The translations under genes and the position numbers were made by a program. Positions 18,112 to 27,383 of a stretch of 64,000 nt of DNA are shown here, piece by piece (position 1 is the first letter of the stretch; each line of letters begins with the position of its first letter). Origin of the DNA: VAZQ01 sp963821505 (GTDB taxonomy: Bacteria; Pseudomonadota; Alphaproteobacteria; Rhizobiales; Xanthobacteraceae). The notes beneath the pieces are model-generated. The model was not told the origin of the DNA. It did no database searches and saw only the letters and a program-made list of their open reading frames with translations. The stretch is taken from positions 68,758 through 132,757 of the forward strand of contig CAWGEH010000005.1 in assembly GCA_963821505.1 (NCBI GenBank). Direction: 5' to 3'.

Positions 18112-19275
18112 CTACGACTGCAGCCACTGCTCGAAGCGCCGCTGTACGCGCGCGTTGTTGTCCGCCCACCACTTGTAATTGGCGATGTGTGCGACCTTCT
18201 CGTTGTCCGGATGCGAGGGCATCAGCTTCGCCAGCGCCGGGTCGAGGAGATCGAAGGCCTTGGGATTCTGCGGCGCGTAATAGAGGAGCCGCGCAAACAC
18301 CGCCTGGTATTCGGGCCGGCCGATGAAGTCGAGAGCCTTCATCCCGCCTTTCGGATTGGGCGACCCGACCGGAACGATCCAGCCCTCGGCGTGGCCGGCA
18401 TAGATCGCCTCGTTCCAGATCATCTCGTATGGCGCCTTGTGATCGAGGATCGACTGGGTGGCGCGCCCGTTGGTCATATAGATGAGATCGACCTCCTCCT
18501 GCTCCATCAACTGCTGCGCCTGCGAGTTGTCGGACCACCACGTCTTGATATGCGGCTTGATGCGATCGAGGCTGCGAAACACCCGCTCGACGTCGAGCGG
18601 ATAGAAGGCGTCGTCCTTGATGCCGTCGGCCTTTGCCGCCGCTTCCATGGTCCAGAAGGCGTCGCGCCGCAACGCGCGCCGGCCGGGAAATTTCTCCACG
18701 TTCCAGAAATCGGCCCAAGAATTGGGGCGTTGCCCATTTGAGTGCTCCACGCCAGGCCACTTCTTGTTGCTGTAGCATATGTTCATCGACTGGCTGGAGC
18801 AGCCGATGACATTGTCATGGTGGAGCTGCTGGGGAGCGAGCGCCGACTTGTCCACCAGGCTCCAATCGATGGGAGTAATCATATTGAGGCGTGCGGCGAT
18901 GTAGACGTCCATTCCGCTCAGGCCGGCGATGTCGATCTGCTGCGCCTTGGCCTCGTGCATGGCGCGCAGCTTCGCGAAGGTGTAGGGCTCCTGATATTGC
19001 ACCGGGATGCCGGTCTTATTGGAGAACGGCTCGAAAAACGCGGTCGCGATCGCCTGCTTCCACGCCCCGCCATAGGTGAAATAGGTGACTGGCGGCTCGG
19101 CCGCCTGTGCCGCGCGCGCCGTTATGGCGGCAAGCGGCGCAAGCAGCGCCGATCCGGCGGTGGCAAGCACGCGCAGAAAATCGCGCCGCCCGAGGCCGCG
19201 GGTCTCAAGCAAGACAGCGCGCAGGCGGGCACAGGCTTCGTCGACCTGGTCACGCGACGTGCGAGCGTCAAGCAT
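18112..19275 (-). CDS. Extracellular solute-binding protein (polyamine/Fe-type), paralogue 2
   Basis: 387 residues from ATG 19275 (GGAGAAG upstream). An unusual N-terminal leader (DEACARLRAVLLETRGLGRR) precedes a Tat-type signal with RRDFLRVLATAG and a hydrophobic stretch. The mature part shares long identical blocks with the protein at 22441: YTFAKLRAMHEAKA, VERVFRSLDRIKPHIK, DNSQAQQLMEQEEVDLI and YYAPQNPKAFDLL. It should bind a solute in the periplasm for the ABC transporter at 23586-26421. Having two binding proteins in one operon suggests two ligands or a recent duplication. Confidence 0.88.
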   Translation of the reverse strand: MLDARTSRDQVDEACARLRAVLLETRGLGRRDFLRVLATAGSALLAPLAAITARAAQAAEPPVTYFTYGGAWKQAIATAFFEPFSNKTGIPVQYQEPYTFAKLRAMHEAKAQQIDIAGLSGMDVYIAARLNMITPIDWSLVDKSALAPQQLHHDNVIGCSSQSMNICYSNKKWPGVEHSNGQRPNSWADFWNVEKFPGRRALRRDAFWTMEAAAKADGIKDDAFYPLDVERVFRSLDRIKPHIKTWWSDNSQAQQLMEQEEVDLIYMTNGRATQSILDHKAPYEMIWNEAIYAGHAEGWIVPVGSPNPKGGMKALDFIGRPEYQAVFARLLYYAPQNPKAFDLLDPALAKLMPSHPDNEKVAHIANYKWWADNNARVQRRFEQWLQS

Positions 19276-19346
19276 CGCGCTTCTCCACTGGCTCGACTTC
19301 ATGCCGGGAGCCTACGGATCCACAATGAGGGCGGATTGCAAGCATC

Positions 19347-20258
19347 TCATGGTCCGGCTTTCTTCTGCCGCCCTTTGGCGGACCGCGGCCCCATTGGCTC
19401 GGGCTGAAACGGTCCGTCGCGCATGTCGAGATAGGCCTTGAGCCCGTGCTCGCGCTGGGTCTCGAACAGCTTCTCCCGGAACTCATTGTGGGACGAGTGA
19501 GCGAGCGCGCCAAGGGCGCCTTCGAGCAGCAGCCCGGAATAGACACCGGCGGCCTGCATGCCCAGCATGGTGATGGACTTGTTCAGCCGCACCGACGGCT
19601 CCGGCACCAGCGCGATGCGTCTGGCCAGCGCATGGGCCGCGTCCATGAGCTGATCGTGCGGCACCACCTCGTTCACCATGCCGATGCGCAGTGCCTCCTG
19701 CGCGTCGAAATGGTCGCCGGTCAGTCCCCAGCGGTTGGCCGCCTTCCAGCCGCAGAGCGCGCCCAGCAGAAACGTCGTGTTCGAGATGTGGCGAACTTCA
19801 GGCTGCGCGAACACCGCCTGATCGGACGCAATGGTGAGGTCGGCGGCGAGTTGGTACCAAAAACCTCCACCCATGGCCCAGCCGTTGACCGCCGCAATGA
19901 TCGGCTTTCCCAGCTGCCACATGTGGGTCCATTGCGCCACCCGCCCGGCATCGTTGCGCTGCCAGAACTCGATGAAATCCGCGTGCGATTTGCCCTTCGG
20001 ATCGGAATGCCGGGTGCCGGATTTTCCGGTCTGGCCTTGGTCGTAGCCGGCGCAGAAGGCGCGGCCGGCGCCGGTGAGGATGATCACGCGCACGGCCCGG
20101 TCGGCATCCGCCTTGTCGAAGGCCCGATGCAGCTCGGCCTCGAGCTCGTGGGTGAGCGCATTCATGCGCTCGGGACGATTGAGCGTGATGGTCGCGATGC
20201 TCTCCTCGACGCCGTAAAGCAGCTCCTGGCCCGCCTCGTGGTCCGTCCTTTGGGTCAT
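19347..20258 (-). CDS. Enoyl-CoA hydratase/isomerase family protein
   Basis: 303 residues. Crotonase-fold blocks: IATITLNRPERMNALTHEL, the oxyanion-hole FCAGYDQGQ, NGWAMGGGFWYQLAADL, and AQPEVRH with a Glu in the catalytic region. The family acts on acyl-CoA thioesters (hydration, isomerisation, hydrolysis, decarboxylation). It sits between the ADP-forming acyl-CoA synthetase and the second binding protein, so its substrate is probably the thioester made by that synthetase. A C-terminal basic tail (GRQKKAGP) extends past the domain. Confidence 0.9.
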   Translation of the reverse strand: MTQRTDHEAGQELLYGVEESIATITLNRPERMNALTHELEAELHRAFDKADADRAVRVIILTGAGRAFCAGYDQGQTGKSGTRHSDPKGKSHADFIEFWQRNDAGRVAQWTHMWQLGKPIIAAVNGWAMGGGFWYQLAADLTIASDQAVFAQPEVRHISNTTFLLGALCGWKAANRWGLTGDHFDAQEALRIGMVNEVVPHDQLMDAAHALARRIALVPEPSVRLNKSITMLGMQAAGVYSGLLLEGALGALAHSSHNEFREKLFETQREHGLKAYLDMRDGPFQPEPMGPRSAKGRQKKAGP

Positions 20259-20285
20259 TCCTCGTCCTTTCGTTGTCGCGGCATG

Positions 20286-22427
20286 CTACTCGGCCGCGCT
20301 CGCAATTTGGTCCGGCGTGGCCGGCCGGACAGGCTCGATGGCGATATCGACGGCGACAACGCCGGACGACCCGACGATGATGGGGTTGAGATCGAGCGCG
20401 CGCAACGCCCCGCGGTGAGCGATCGCGAATCGTCCGAGCCCGACCAACAAGGCCGCGAGCGCCTCTATGTCCGCGCGAGGACGGCCGCGCGCGCCTTCGA
20501 GGACGGACACCGCTTTGATGCGGCGGATCATCTGGCGGGCGTCGTCATGCGACAGCGGCGCCATTTCCATGCTCGTATCCTTCAAGATCTCGACGAACAC
20601 GCCACCGAGCCCGAAGCAAATCGCGGGCCCAAACGACGGATCGTCGATGATCCCGGCATAGGCTTCGGCGATCCCATCGATCATGGGCTGGATCAGCGCG
20701 CCGCTGTCGAAGCCGGCTTTGCGCGCATTCTGCACCACCGCCCGATAGGCCTCGCGCACGTCGCGCTCGTTCGCGCAGCCAAGCCGCACGCAGCCGAGAT
20801 CGCTCTTGTGCAGGAGGCCGGGTGCCTCCGCCTTGACGGCGACCGCGGTGCCGAACCTGCGGTGCATGGCGGCGGCTTCGTCCTCGCAGCGTGCGAGGCC
20901 CGCCTCGACCACCGGGATGCCGCTCGCGAGCAAAGCCTCTCGCGCGCTCAGAAAATCCCAGCCCGCCGGATCGTCGATATGAAGGCCCGAGCCCGGGTCG
21001 CCGCTGATGTGCTCAGAGGCTTGATCCTTTGCGGCTCGCATCCAGTACTCGCGCCGCAGCGGCAGATGTTTCAGCGCACCCATCGCGTTCGATATGCCCA
21101 GCAACAGCGGGACCTGCGCGGAATGCAGCGTCCTGACGATTTCGCCGTCGAGCGGACCTCCCAGCGGGCTGTACTGGTAGGCAACGACGGTGCGGCCGGA
21201 TGCGCGCGCCGCATCCGCGAACGTCCGGGCAAAGCGCCGCATGGTCTCGTTGCCGGCCGGCCGGGCGGCCACGCTCGCCGCCAGCGTCGGTCGCGCCGGA
21301 TCGGCCAGGATCGCGTCGAAGATCTTCGGCAGCAGGGCCGGATCGTCGTAGATTGCACCGGTTCCGTCGATGGGATTGGTGATGCTGCCGAATTCGGGCA
21401 GGGCGGCCGCGATGCGCTCGCGCGTAACCGGATGCAGGGACGCAAGCGGTGCGCCGGCGTCGTTGAGCGCGTCGGCCGCGATGGCGGCTCCGCCGCCGCT
21501 CCCGGAGATCACGACGAATTCGCTTCCGATCGTTTCATCGCGCGGGGCGATCGCAAACAGCTCGATGGTCTCGACGAATTCATCATAGCGATCGACTTGG
21601 ACGATGCCGCAGCGGCGCAGAAAGGCGGCGAGGATAGCGGCATCGCCGGCAAGCGCGCCGGTATGCGACTGCACCATGGTCCGGCCGGCCGCCGAGCGGC
21701 CGGCATGAAAAAAGACCAGCGACTTGCGTCGTCCATGCGCAGTGCGGGCAATGCGCAGAAGCTTGCGCGGATTTTTCAGCTCCTCGATGACGGCGGCGAT
21801 GACCGTGACGTCGGGGTCGTCCACGAAATATTCGACGTAATCCTCGATCGTGGCTCCGATCTGGTTGCCGCAGGAGACGAAATGGCTGAAGCCGAGTTCT
21901 CGATCGGTCATCAACGGGGCGAACACGTTCGCGCCGAGGCCGCCGCTCTGGGACACGATTGCCACCGGGCCGGGACGCAACGGGCGGGAAAGGGGGCCGC
22001 TATAGGCCGCCATCCCCTGCTTGACGCTGATGAGGCCGAAGCAGTTCGGTCCGCAGATGCACATGCCCTGGTCGGCAAGCGTCCGCAGTCGTGCGGCGCG
22101 CGCCTGCCCGTGCCCGCCTTCGCCGAAGCCAGCGGCGAGCACGATGGCCGCGGGGATGCCGTGCGCATGGGCTTCGTCGAGCACGTCGCAGGCGGCATCG
22201 GCGGCGACCGCGACCACGAGGCAGTCGACCGCGGCGGGAAGATCGCTCACCGCGGCAAAGCACTTGTAACCGATGACGTCTTGGTAGCGCGGGTTCACCG
22301 CGAAAATATCACCGGCAAAGCCGCAGTCCCGCAGGTTGGCAATGACGTTCGTCCCACGCCCGCGGCGCTGGGAGGCTCCCACGACCGCAACCGCCGTGGG
22401 AGCAAGCAGCGAACGCATCGATTCCAT
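20286..22427 (-). CDS. Acetate--CoA ligase family protein (ADP-forming type, fused alpha/beta)
   Basis: 713 residues. The N terminus is a CoA-binding domain (AVAVVGASQRRGRGTNVI), followed by a succinyl-CoA-ligase-like domain with SQSGGLGANVFAPL and SHTGALAGDAAILAAF. The C-terminal third is ATP-grasp (AVKAEAPGLLHKSDLGCV, FGPAICFGLGGVFVEILKD). This order matches NDP-forming acyl-CoA synthetases, which make acyl-CoA from a carboxylate and CoA through a phospho-His intermediate. The gene begins 13 bases after the binding-protein stop at 22441, consistent with an uptake-and-activation operon. The acyl substrate is unknown. Confidence 0.9.
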   Translation of the reverse strand: MESMRSLLAPTAVAVVGASQRRGRGTNVIANLRDCGFAGDIFAVNPRYQDVIGYKCFAAVSDLPAAVDCLVVAVAADAACDVLDEAHAHGIPAAIVLAAGFGEGGHGQARAARLRTLADQGMCICGPNCFGLISVKQGMAAYSGPLSRPLRPGPVAIVSQSGGLGANVFAPLMTDRELGFSHFVSCGNQIGATIEDYVEYFVDDPDVTVIAAVIEELKNPRKLLRIARTAHGRRKSLVFFHAGRSAAGRTMVQSHTGALAGDAAILAAFLRRCGIVQVDRYDEFVETIELFAIAPRDETIGSEFVVISGSGGGAAIAADALNDAGAPLASLHPVTRERIAAALPEFGSITNPIDGTGAIYDDPALLPKIFDAILADPARPTLAASVAARPAGNETMRRFARTFADAARASGRTVVAYQYSPLGGPLDGEIVRTLHSAQVPLLLGISNAMGALKHLPLRREYWMRAAKDQASEHISGDPGSGLHIDDPAGWDFLSAREALLASGIPVVEAGLARCEDEAAAMHRRFGTAVAVKAEAPGLLHKSDLGCVRLGCANERDVREAYRAVVQNARKAGFDSGALIQPMIDGIAEAYAGIIDDPSFGPAICFGLGGVFVEILKDTSMEMAPLSHDDARQMIRRIKAVSVLEGARGRPRADIEALAALLVGLGRFAIAHRGALRALDLNPIIVGSSGVVAVDIAIEPVRPATPDQIASAAE

Positions 22428-22440
22428 TGTTCGCGCCTTC

Positions 22441-23589
22441 CTAAGATTGCAGCCATTGCTGGAAGCGCCGCTGCATCATCGGCAAATTGTCGGCCCACCA
22501 CTCGAAATTGATGATATGCGCGAGCCTTTCGTTCTCGGGATAGGTCGGCATCAGCTTGGCGATGGCCGGCTCGAGCAGATCGAAGGCCTTGGGGTTCTGC
22601 GGCGCATAATAGATGAGCCGAGCAAACACCGCCTCGTATTCCGCGCGCCCGACGATGTCGAGAAACTTCATCGCGCCCTTCGGATTGGGACATCCCATCG
22701 GGGCGATCCAGCCCTGGACCCCGCCCTCGCAGATCGCCTCGTTCCAGACGATTTCGAACGGCGCCCTGGCATTTAGAATGGACTCGGTCGCGCGTCCGTT
22801 CATCATGGCGATGAGATCGACCTCTTCCTGCTCCATCAGTTGCTGGGCCTGCGAATTGTCGTAGTACCAGGCCTTGATGTGCGGCTTGATGCGGTCGAGG
22901 CTGCGGAATACGCGAGCAACGTCGATGGGGTAGAATTCGCTGTCCTTGACGCCGTCGGCCTTGAGCGCCGCCTCGGATACCCAGACCTCCTCGCGCCGCA
23001 GCACGCGGCGGCCCGGGAACTTCTCGACGTCCCAGAAGTCCGCCCAGGATTTGGGATGGTGCTCGCCCGGCCATTTCTTTTTGTTGTAACAGATGACGTG
23101 GGACAGCGTATGGGCGCCGATCGCATTGCCGTGGCGAAGCTGCCGCTTGTCCAGCACCGAACGATCGATGACGCTGAAGTCGAGCGGCATGAGCATGTTC
23201 ATGCGCTTGGCCTGAAACATTTCGCCGCCTTGCACCGAGACCACGTCGACCTGCATGGCTTTGGCCTCGTGCATGGCGCGCAGCTTCGCGAACGTATAGG
23301 GGTCCTGGTAGACCACCGGGATGCCGGTTTTTTTGGTGAACGGTTCGCCGAACGCGGCCATGGCCGATTTCTTCCAGACGCCGCCGAACACGAACGCGGT
23401 GACGGGCTGCTCCGCCGCCGCGACCGTCGCCGACATGCGCGGCAACATCGAGAGCAGCGCCGAGCCGGCCAACGCCTGCGCGAGCGCGGCGATGAATTCG
23501 CGCCGGTTGCGGCCGCGGGTCTCCAGCAAAACCCGGCGCAGGCGTGCGCAGGCTTCATCGACATCGGTTTCCTCGCGCCGAGCAATCAT
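22441..23589 (-). CDS. Extracellular solute-binding protein (polyamine/Fe-type), paralogue 1
   Basis: 382 residues from ATG 23589, which overlaps the permease stop (ATGA) and has AAGGGG upstream. The N terminus repeats the odd leader seen in the paralogue at 18112 (VDEACARLRRVLLETRGRNR) before RREFIAALAQALAGSALL, a Tat-like signal. The mature domain shares TGIPV.YQ.PYTF, SWADFW.VEKFPGRR and the DNSQAQQLMEQEEVDLI block with it. This copy is the one directly coupled to the permease genes and is probably the primary receptor. Confidence 0.9.
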   Translation of the reverse strand: MIARREETDVDEACARLRRVLLETRGRNRREFIAALAQALAGSALLSMLPRMSATVAAAEQPVTAFVFGGVWKKSAMAAFGEPFTKKTGIPVVYQDPYTFAKLRAMHEAKAMQVDVVSVQGGEMFQAKRMNMLMPLDFSVIDRSVLDKRQLRHGNAIGAHTLSHVICYNKKKWPGEHHPKSWADFWDVEKFPGRRVLRREEVWVSEAALKADGVKDSEFYPIDVARVFRSLDRIKPHIKAWYYDNSQAQQLMEQEEVDLIAMMNGRATESILNARAPFEIVWNEAICEGGVQGWIAPMGCPNPKGAMKFLDIVGRAEYEAVFARLIYYAPQNPKAFDLLEPAIAKLMPTYPENERLAHIINFEWWADNLPMMQRRFQQWLQS

Positions 23590-24392
23590 TGCACACCCCT
23601 TGCCGTGCGCCGCTTCGCCAGCGATTGCGTCGCCGCCGCGCTCGCAAAGGTCAATATAGCAAGCCCGATGAGGATGGCAGAGGCGGCCGCGATGGTCGGG
23701 TCGGACGTCGCCTGCACGCCGGACCAGATTTTCACCGCCACCGGTTTGCCGACGCCGCCGAGGACGAAGGCTGCAACCAGCAACTCGTGCGCGGAATGCA
23801 CGAAGGCGAAAATCGCGCCGATGACGATCCCGGGTGAGATGATCGGCAGGGTGATGCGCAGCACCGCCCACAGCGGGTGGGCGCCGTGGATCACCGCGGC
23901 GCGCTCGAGATTGATGTCGGCGTTGCGCAGGCTCGCGGCCGTGTTGATGACCACGAACGGCATGCCGCTCACAGCATGTGCGCAGGCGAGACCGATGACG
24001 GTGTTGACCAGTCCGAGCGGGACGAAGAACAGATAGGTCGACAGCGCCGTGACGATCGGCGGAGTGACCAGCGCGCACAGGATGAGCGCGCTGAGCAGCG
24101 CCTTGGCCGGAATGACATGGCGCACCAGCGCGAAAGCGGCGGGAACGCCGAGCAGGATCGCGATCAGCGCGGACAGGCTGCCGACCTTGAGCGTCACCCA
24201 CAGCGCGCTCACCCATTCCGGATCGCCGGCGATGCTTTCGTACCAGCGCAGCGAGAAGCCGGGCGGCGGGAACAGGAGGAAATTGCCCGAGCTGAACGAG
24301 ATCGCCAGCACCACGATCACCGGGAAGATCAGATAGATCAGCACGGCCAGCACGGCCGCGCCCAGCCCGATCTTACCCGCCCTCGCGCTCAT
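23586..24392 (-). CDS. ABC transporter permease (PotC-like)
   Basis: 268 residues with six predicted membrane segments, the first being AAVLAVLIYLIFPVIVVLAI. The EAA loop is ERAAVIHGAHPLWAVLRITL, the contact with the ATPase. The start at 24392 overlaps the stop of the upstream permease (ATGA) and its own stop overlaps the binding-protein start in the same way. It forms a heterodimeric channel with the product of 24389-25276. Confidence 0.9.
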   Translation of the reverse strand: MSARAGKIGLGAAVLAVLIYLIFPVIVVLAISFSSGNFLLFPPPGFSLRWYESIAGDPEWVSALWVTLKVGSLSALIAILLGVPAAFALVRHVIPAKALLSALILCALVTPPIVTALSTYLFFVPLGLVNTVIGLACAHAVSGMPFVVINTAASLRNADINLERAAVIHGAHPLWAVLRITLPIISPGIVIGAIFAFVHSAHELLVAAFVLGGVGKPVAVKIWSGVQATSDPTIAAASAILIGLAILTFASAAATQSLAKRRTARGVQ

Positions 24393-25276
24393 GCGTCGGA
24401 GCCTCCCCACAAGCGGTCGAGGCTGAAGTAGCGGTTGTAGATCGCGGCGATCGACGTGGTGATAAAGAGGAGCACGGCTCCCGCCGCGCTCGCCTGCGGC
24501 CAGTCCAGAAGCTGGCTCGCCTCGACCATGATCGTCTGCGCGATCATGGTCTCGCGCGGGCTCCCCAAGAGCGCCGGCGTTACGTAGAAGCCGAGTGCAA
24601 GCACGAACACCAGCAGGCCGGCGCCATAGACTCCCGGCAGGCTCAGCGGGAAGAACACGGTGCGGAATGCCTGCCACTCGTTGGCGCCGTGGATCTTTGC
24701 CGCGGCCACGAGCGTGCGATCGATGCGCAGCATGGCGCCGAACAAGGTCACGGTGGTCAGCGGCAACAGGATCTGGACCATGGCGAGCAGCACGCTGAAA
24801 GGATTGTAAAGCAGTTGCAGCGGCGCACTGATGATCCCGAGCCCGACCAGTGCCTTGTTGACGATCCCATGGTCGCCCAGGAGGATCAGCCAGGAGAAGC
24901 TTCGCACGATGATGTCGACCCAGTAGGGGATGAGAACGAAGACCAGGATCAGCGCGCGCATCCGGCCGCCGCTGATGGTAAGCACGTAGGCCAGCGGATA
25001 GGCCAGGACGAGCGCAAAGATGGTCGCGATGGCCGCGGTCTTCACGGTCGTAAGCATGACCTTGGTGTAGAGTGGCGAGGTGAACAGGATACCGTAGGTT
25101 TCGAGCGAGAAGCCTTCGCTCGCGAGGCTCCGCCAGCACATCAGTCCGAGCGGAGTCAGGAAGAAGAACGAGATCCAGATTAGGCAGGGCAGCAGCAGCA
25201 GCGCCGGCAACAGCCTGGGGCTGGAAAATGCCGTTCTTCGCAGCAGCCTGGCGTGCGGTTCGGCCAAGGCGGTCAT
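24389..25276 (-). CDS. ABC transporter permease (PotB-like)
   Basis: 295 residues from ATG 25276; the upstream in-frame extension is arginine-rich and unlikely to be translated. Six membrane segments follow a short cytoplasmic N terminus (first LLPALLLLPCLIWISFFFLT). The EAA loop is VAAAKIHGANEWQAFRTVFF. It overlaps the ATPase gene by four bases and the second permease by four, so the transporter genes are translationally coupled. Confidence 0.9.
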   Translation of the reverse strand: MTALAEPHARLLRRTAFSSPRLLPALLLLPCLIWISFFFLTPLGLMCWRSLASEGFSLETYGILFTSPLYTKVMLTTVKTAAIATIFALVLAYPLAYVLTISGGRMRALILVFVLIPYWVDIIVRSFSWLILLGDHGIVNKALVGLGIISAPLQLLYNPFSVLLAMVQILLPLTTVTLFGAMLRIDRTLVAAAKIHGANEWQAFRTVFFPLSLPGVYGAGLLVFVLALGFYVTPALLGSPRETMIAQTIMVEASQLLDWPQASAAGAVLLFITTSIAAIYNRYFSLDRLWGGSDA

Positions 25277-26421
25277 CGCTCGTCTCCGTCGACGGCAGCG
25301 TCGGCCCGATCCACGGGCAGAACCCGGGCCGCGGCGGATTTCCACGTCAGGAAAACCTGCTGACCCCGCCGTATCCCCGTGCCTTGCTCGCGTCCCACCT
25401 TGACCTTCAGCACCTCCTCGCCCACGGCGACATCGAGCTTGAACGTGTCGCCGTGATAGCTGATGTCCTTGACGAGGCCGGCCAGCACGTCCTGCCCGTC
25501 CGTTCGTTCGCTGGTCGTGCCCACCGACATGTCCTCCGGGCGAAGCAGGACGACGACCCGGCTGCCCTGCGGCGCTGCAAAGGTGGCCCGCTTTGCGCGG
25601 ATGGTCTCGCCGCTCTCGATCTCAACGGTAAATTCGTCGCCGGAGGCGCGAATGACCTTCGCGCCCAGGAGGTTCGAGTCCCCGAGGAAATCGGCGACGA
25701 ACAGGCTGGCGGGCGCTTCGTAGAGCACGCGTGGCGTGCCGACCTGGGCGACGCGGGCCTGATGCATCACCACCACGAGGTCGGACATCGTCAGCGCCTC
25801 GGTCTGGTCGTGCGTCACGTAGATGACCGTGGTGCCGACGCTGCGATGGATGCGCTTGATCTCGACCTGCATCTGCTCGCGCAATTTCTTGTCGAGCGCG
25901 CCGAGCGGCTCGTCCATCAGCAGCAGGCGCGGATGCGAGACCAGCGCCCGCGCCATGGCGACCCGCTGTTGCTGCCCTCCGGACAACTGCCGCGGATAGC
26001 GGGCGCCGAGATGGCCGAGCTGGACCAAAGCGAGCATCTCGTCGATCCGCCGGCGGGCATCGGCGCGCGAAAGCCGCGTGCGCATGCGCAGGGGAAAGCC
26101 CACGTTCTCCGCGACCGTCATGTGCGGAAACAGCGAGTAGGACTGAAACACCATGCCGATATTGCGCTTGTGCGGAGGCACGTCGGCGATCGAGCGCTGG
26201 TCCAGCATGATGTCGCCGGAATCGGGCGTGAGAAAGCCGGCGATCAGATTGAGCGTGGTGGTTTTTCCCGACCCGCTGGGACCCAGGAGAGACACGAAGG
26301 CGCCGGGGGGAACATCGAGCGAGATTTGATCGACGGCCTTGGCCGCACCGAAGGCTTTCGTGAGTTGGCGCAGCCCGAGCTGGGCTCCGCTTGCCTCTGC
26401 CGCGGCGGCAAATTCGGTCAT
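25273..26421 (-). CDS. ABC transporter ATP-binding protein (PotA-like)
   Basis: 382 residues from ATG 26421. Walker A GPSGSGKTT is at residues 47-55, the Q-loop is in VFQSYSLFPHMT, the signature is LSGGQQQR, Walker B is LLLMDEPLGALD and the switch His is in VTHDQTEA. A C-terminal TOBE domain (about 290-370, RPEDMSVG then VKDISYHGDTFKLDV) is typical of the spermidine/iron/maltose ATPases. It is the first gene of the minus-strand operon reaching to 15566. The transported solute is unknown; activation enzymes downstream suggest a carboxylate. Confidence 0.92.
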   Translation of the reverse strand: MTEFAAAAEASGAQLGLRQLTKAFGAAKAVDQISLDVPPGAFVSLLGPSGSGKTTTLNLIAGFLTPDSGDIMLDQRSIADVPPHKRNIGMVFQSYSLFPHMTVAENVGFPLRMRTRLSRADARRRIDEMLALVQLGHLGARYPRQLSGGQQQRVAMARALVSHPRLLLMDEPLGALDKKLREQMQVEIKRIHRSVGTTVIYVTHDQTEALTMSDLVVVMHQARVAQVGTPRVLYEAPASLFVADFLGDSNLLGAKVIRASGDEFTVEIESGETIRAKRATFAAPQGSRVVVLLRPEDMSVGTTSERTDGQDVLAGLVKDISYHGDTFKLDVAVGEEVLKVKVGREQGTGIRRGQQVFLTWKSAAARVLPVDRADAAVDGDER

Positions 26422-26642
26422 GCGCAGGGGCGTTCTTTGCAGACTGGACAGGACTGCCCGCGGTCCGGGGGCCGATGATGATCGTGCGTTCAATGGGAAA
26501 AATCAATTGTCGCTGCCGTGCGGCACGTGCTCTCGTGCGGCTCACGCCGGTTGCACGCGAGAGCTATGCGGCGACCGGTCGATCGCGACGGCTGTCATTT
26601 ATCCTGATAAAAGCATCGGATCGCGTCGCAAATGGTGATGGC

Positions 26643-27380
26643 ATGTCGGTTCTACTGGAGAAGCGGGCGAACGGGATCGCAGTCGTCACGCTCAACCGGC
26701 CGCAGGTGCTCAACGCGCTCGATGTGCCCGCCAAGGAACGGCTTGCGGCGGTCTGGCGGGAGATCGCCGATGATGCGGGGGTGCGGGTCGCCATCCTCAC
26801 CGGGGCTGGTGAGAAAGCCTTCTGCGCCGGCTCGGACATCAAGGAGATCAGCCGGACCGGGAGCATGGTCACCACCGACACCCTGTTGCGCGCCATTCCC
26901 GGCGTCGGCATCCCGCTGTTCAAGCCGGTGATCGCGGCGCTGCACGGCTATTGCATTGGCATGGGCATGACTTTGGCGTTGCACTGCGACCTGCGCCTCG
27001 CGGCCAAGGACACGGTGCTGGGCTATCCTGAAGTGCGGCACGGAATGATATCGGCGGTGAGCGCGCTGCGCCTGCCGCAGGTGATCCCGAGCGCACAGGC
27101 ACTCGAAATGCTGCTCCTGGCGCGCAATGTTTCGGCCGACGAAGCCTGGCGTTGGGGTCTTCTCAATGCGGTCGTCGACGACGTCGCGGCCGAGGCCGAG
27201 AGATGGGCCGCGACGATCGCCGGCTATTCGCCCGCCGCAGTCCAGGCCACCAAGCGTCTGGCGATGTTCTCGGCCCCCATGTGCGAAGCCGAGCGTTCCG
27301 AAATCGAAGCGGTGCGAGCCGTGGTTGAGACGCACGACGATTACAAGGACGGCGCGGCCGCATTTTCCCGCCGCCGGTGA
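26643..27380 (+). CDS. Enoyl-CoA hydratase/isomerase family protein
   Basis: 245 residues from ATG 26643. Crotonase motifs: IAVVTLNRPQVLNALDV, FCAGSDIKEI for the first oxyanion loop, HGYCIGMGMTLALHCDLRLA for the second, and GYPEVRHGM with the acidic residue. It starts the plus-strand unit divergent from the ABC/CoA operon, with 221 bases between the two starts, and is followed closely by an alcohol dehydrogenase and a CoA ligase. It is not closely similar to the crotonase at 19347, so it likely does a different step. Confidence 0.9.
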   Translation: MSVLLEKRANGIAVVTLNRPQVLNALDVPAKERLAAVWREIADDAGVRVAILTGAGEKAFCAGSDIKEISRTGSMVTTDTLLRAIPGVGIPLFKPVIAALHGYCIGMGMTLALHCDLRLAAKDTVLGYPEVRHGMISAVSALRLPQVIPSAQALEMLLLARNVSADEAWRWGLLNAVVDDVAAEAERWAATIAGYSPAAVQATKRLAMFSAPMCEAERSEIEAVRAVVETHDDYKDGAAAFSRRR

Positions 27381-27383
27381 TCA

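Noticed and set aside
19446..22511. 1021-codon plus-strand open frame
   Set aside because: Lies antisense to the crotonase and acyl-CoA synthetase genes; no domain motifs and Arg/His-rich composition.
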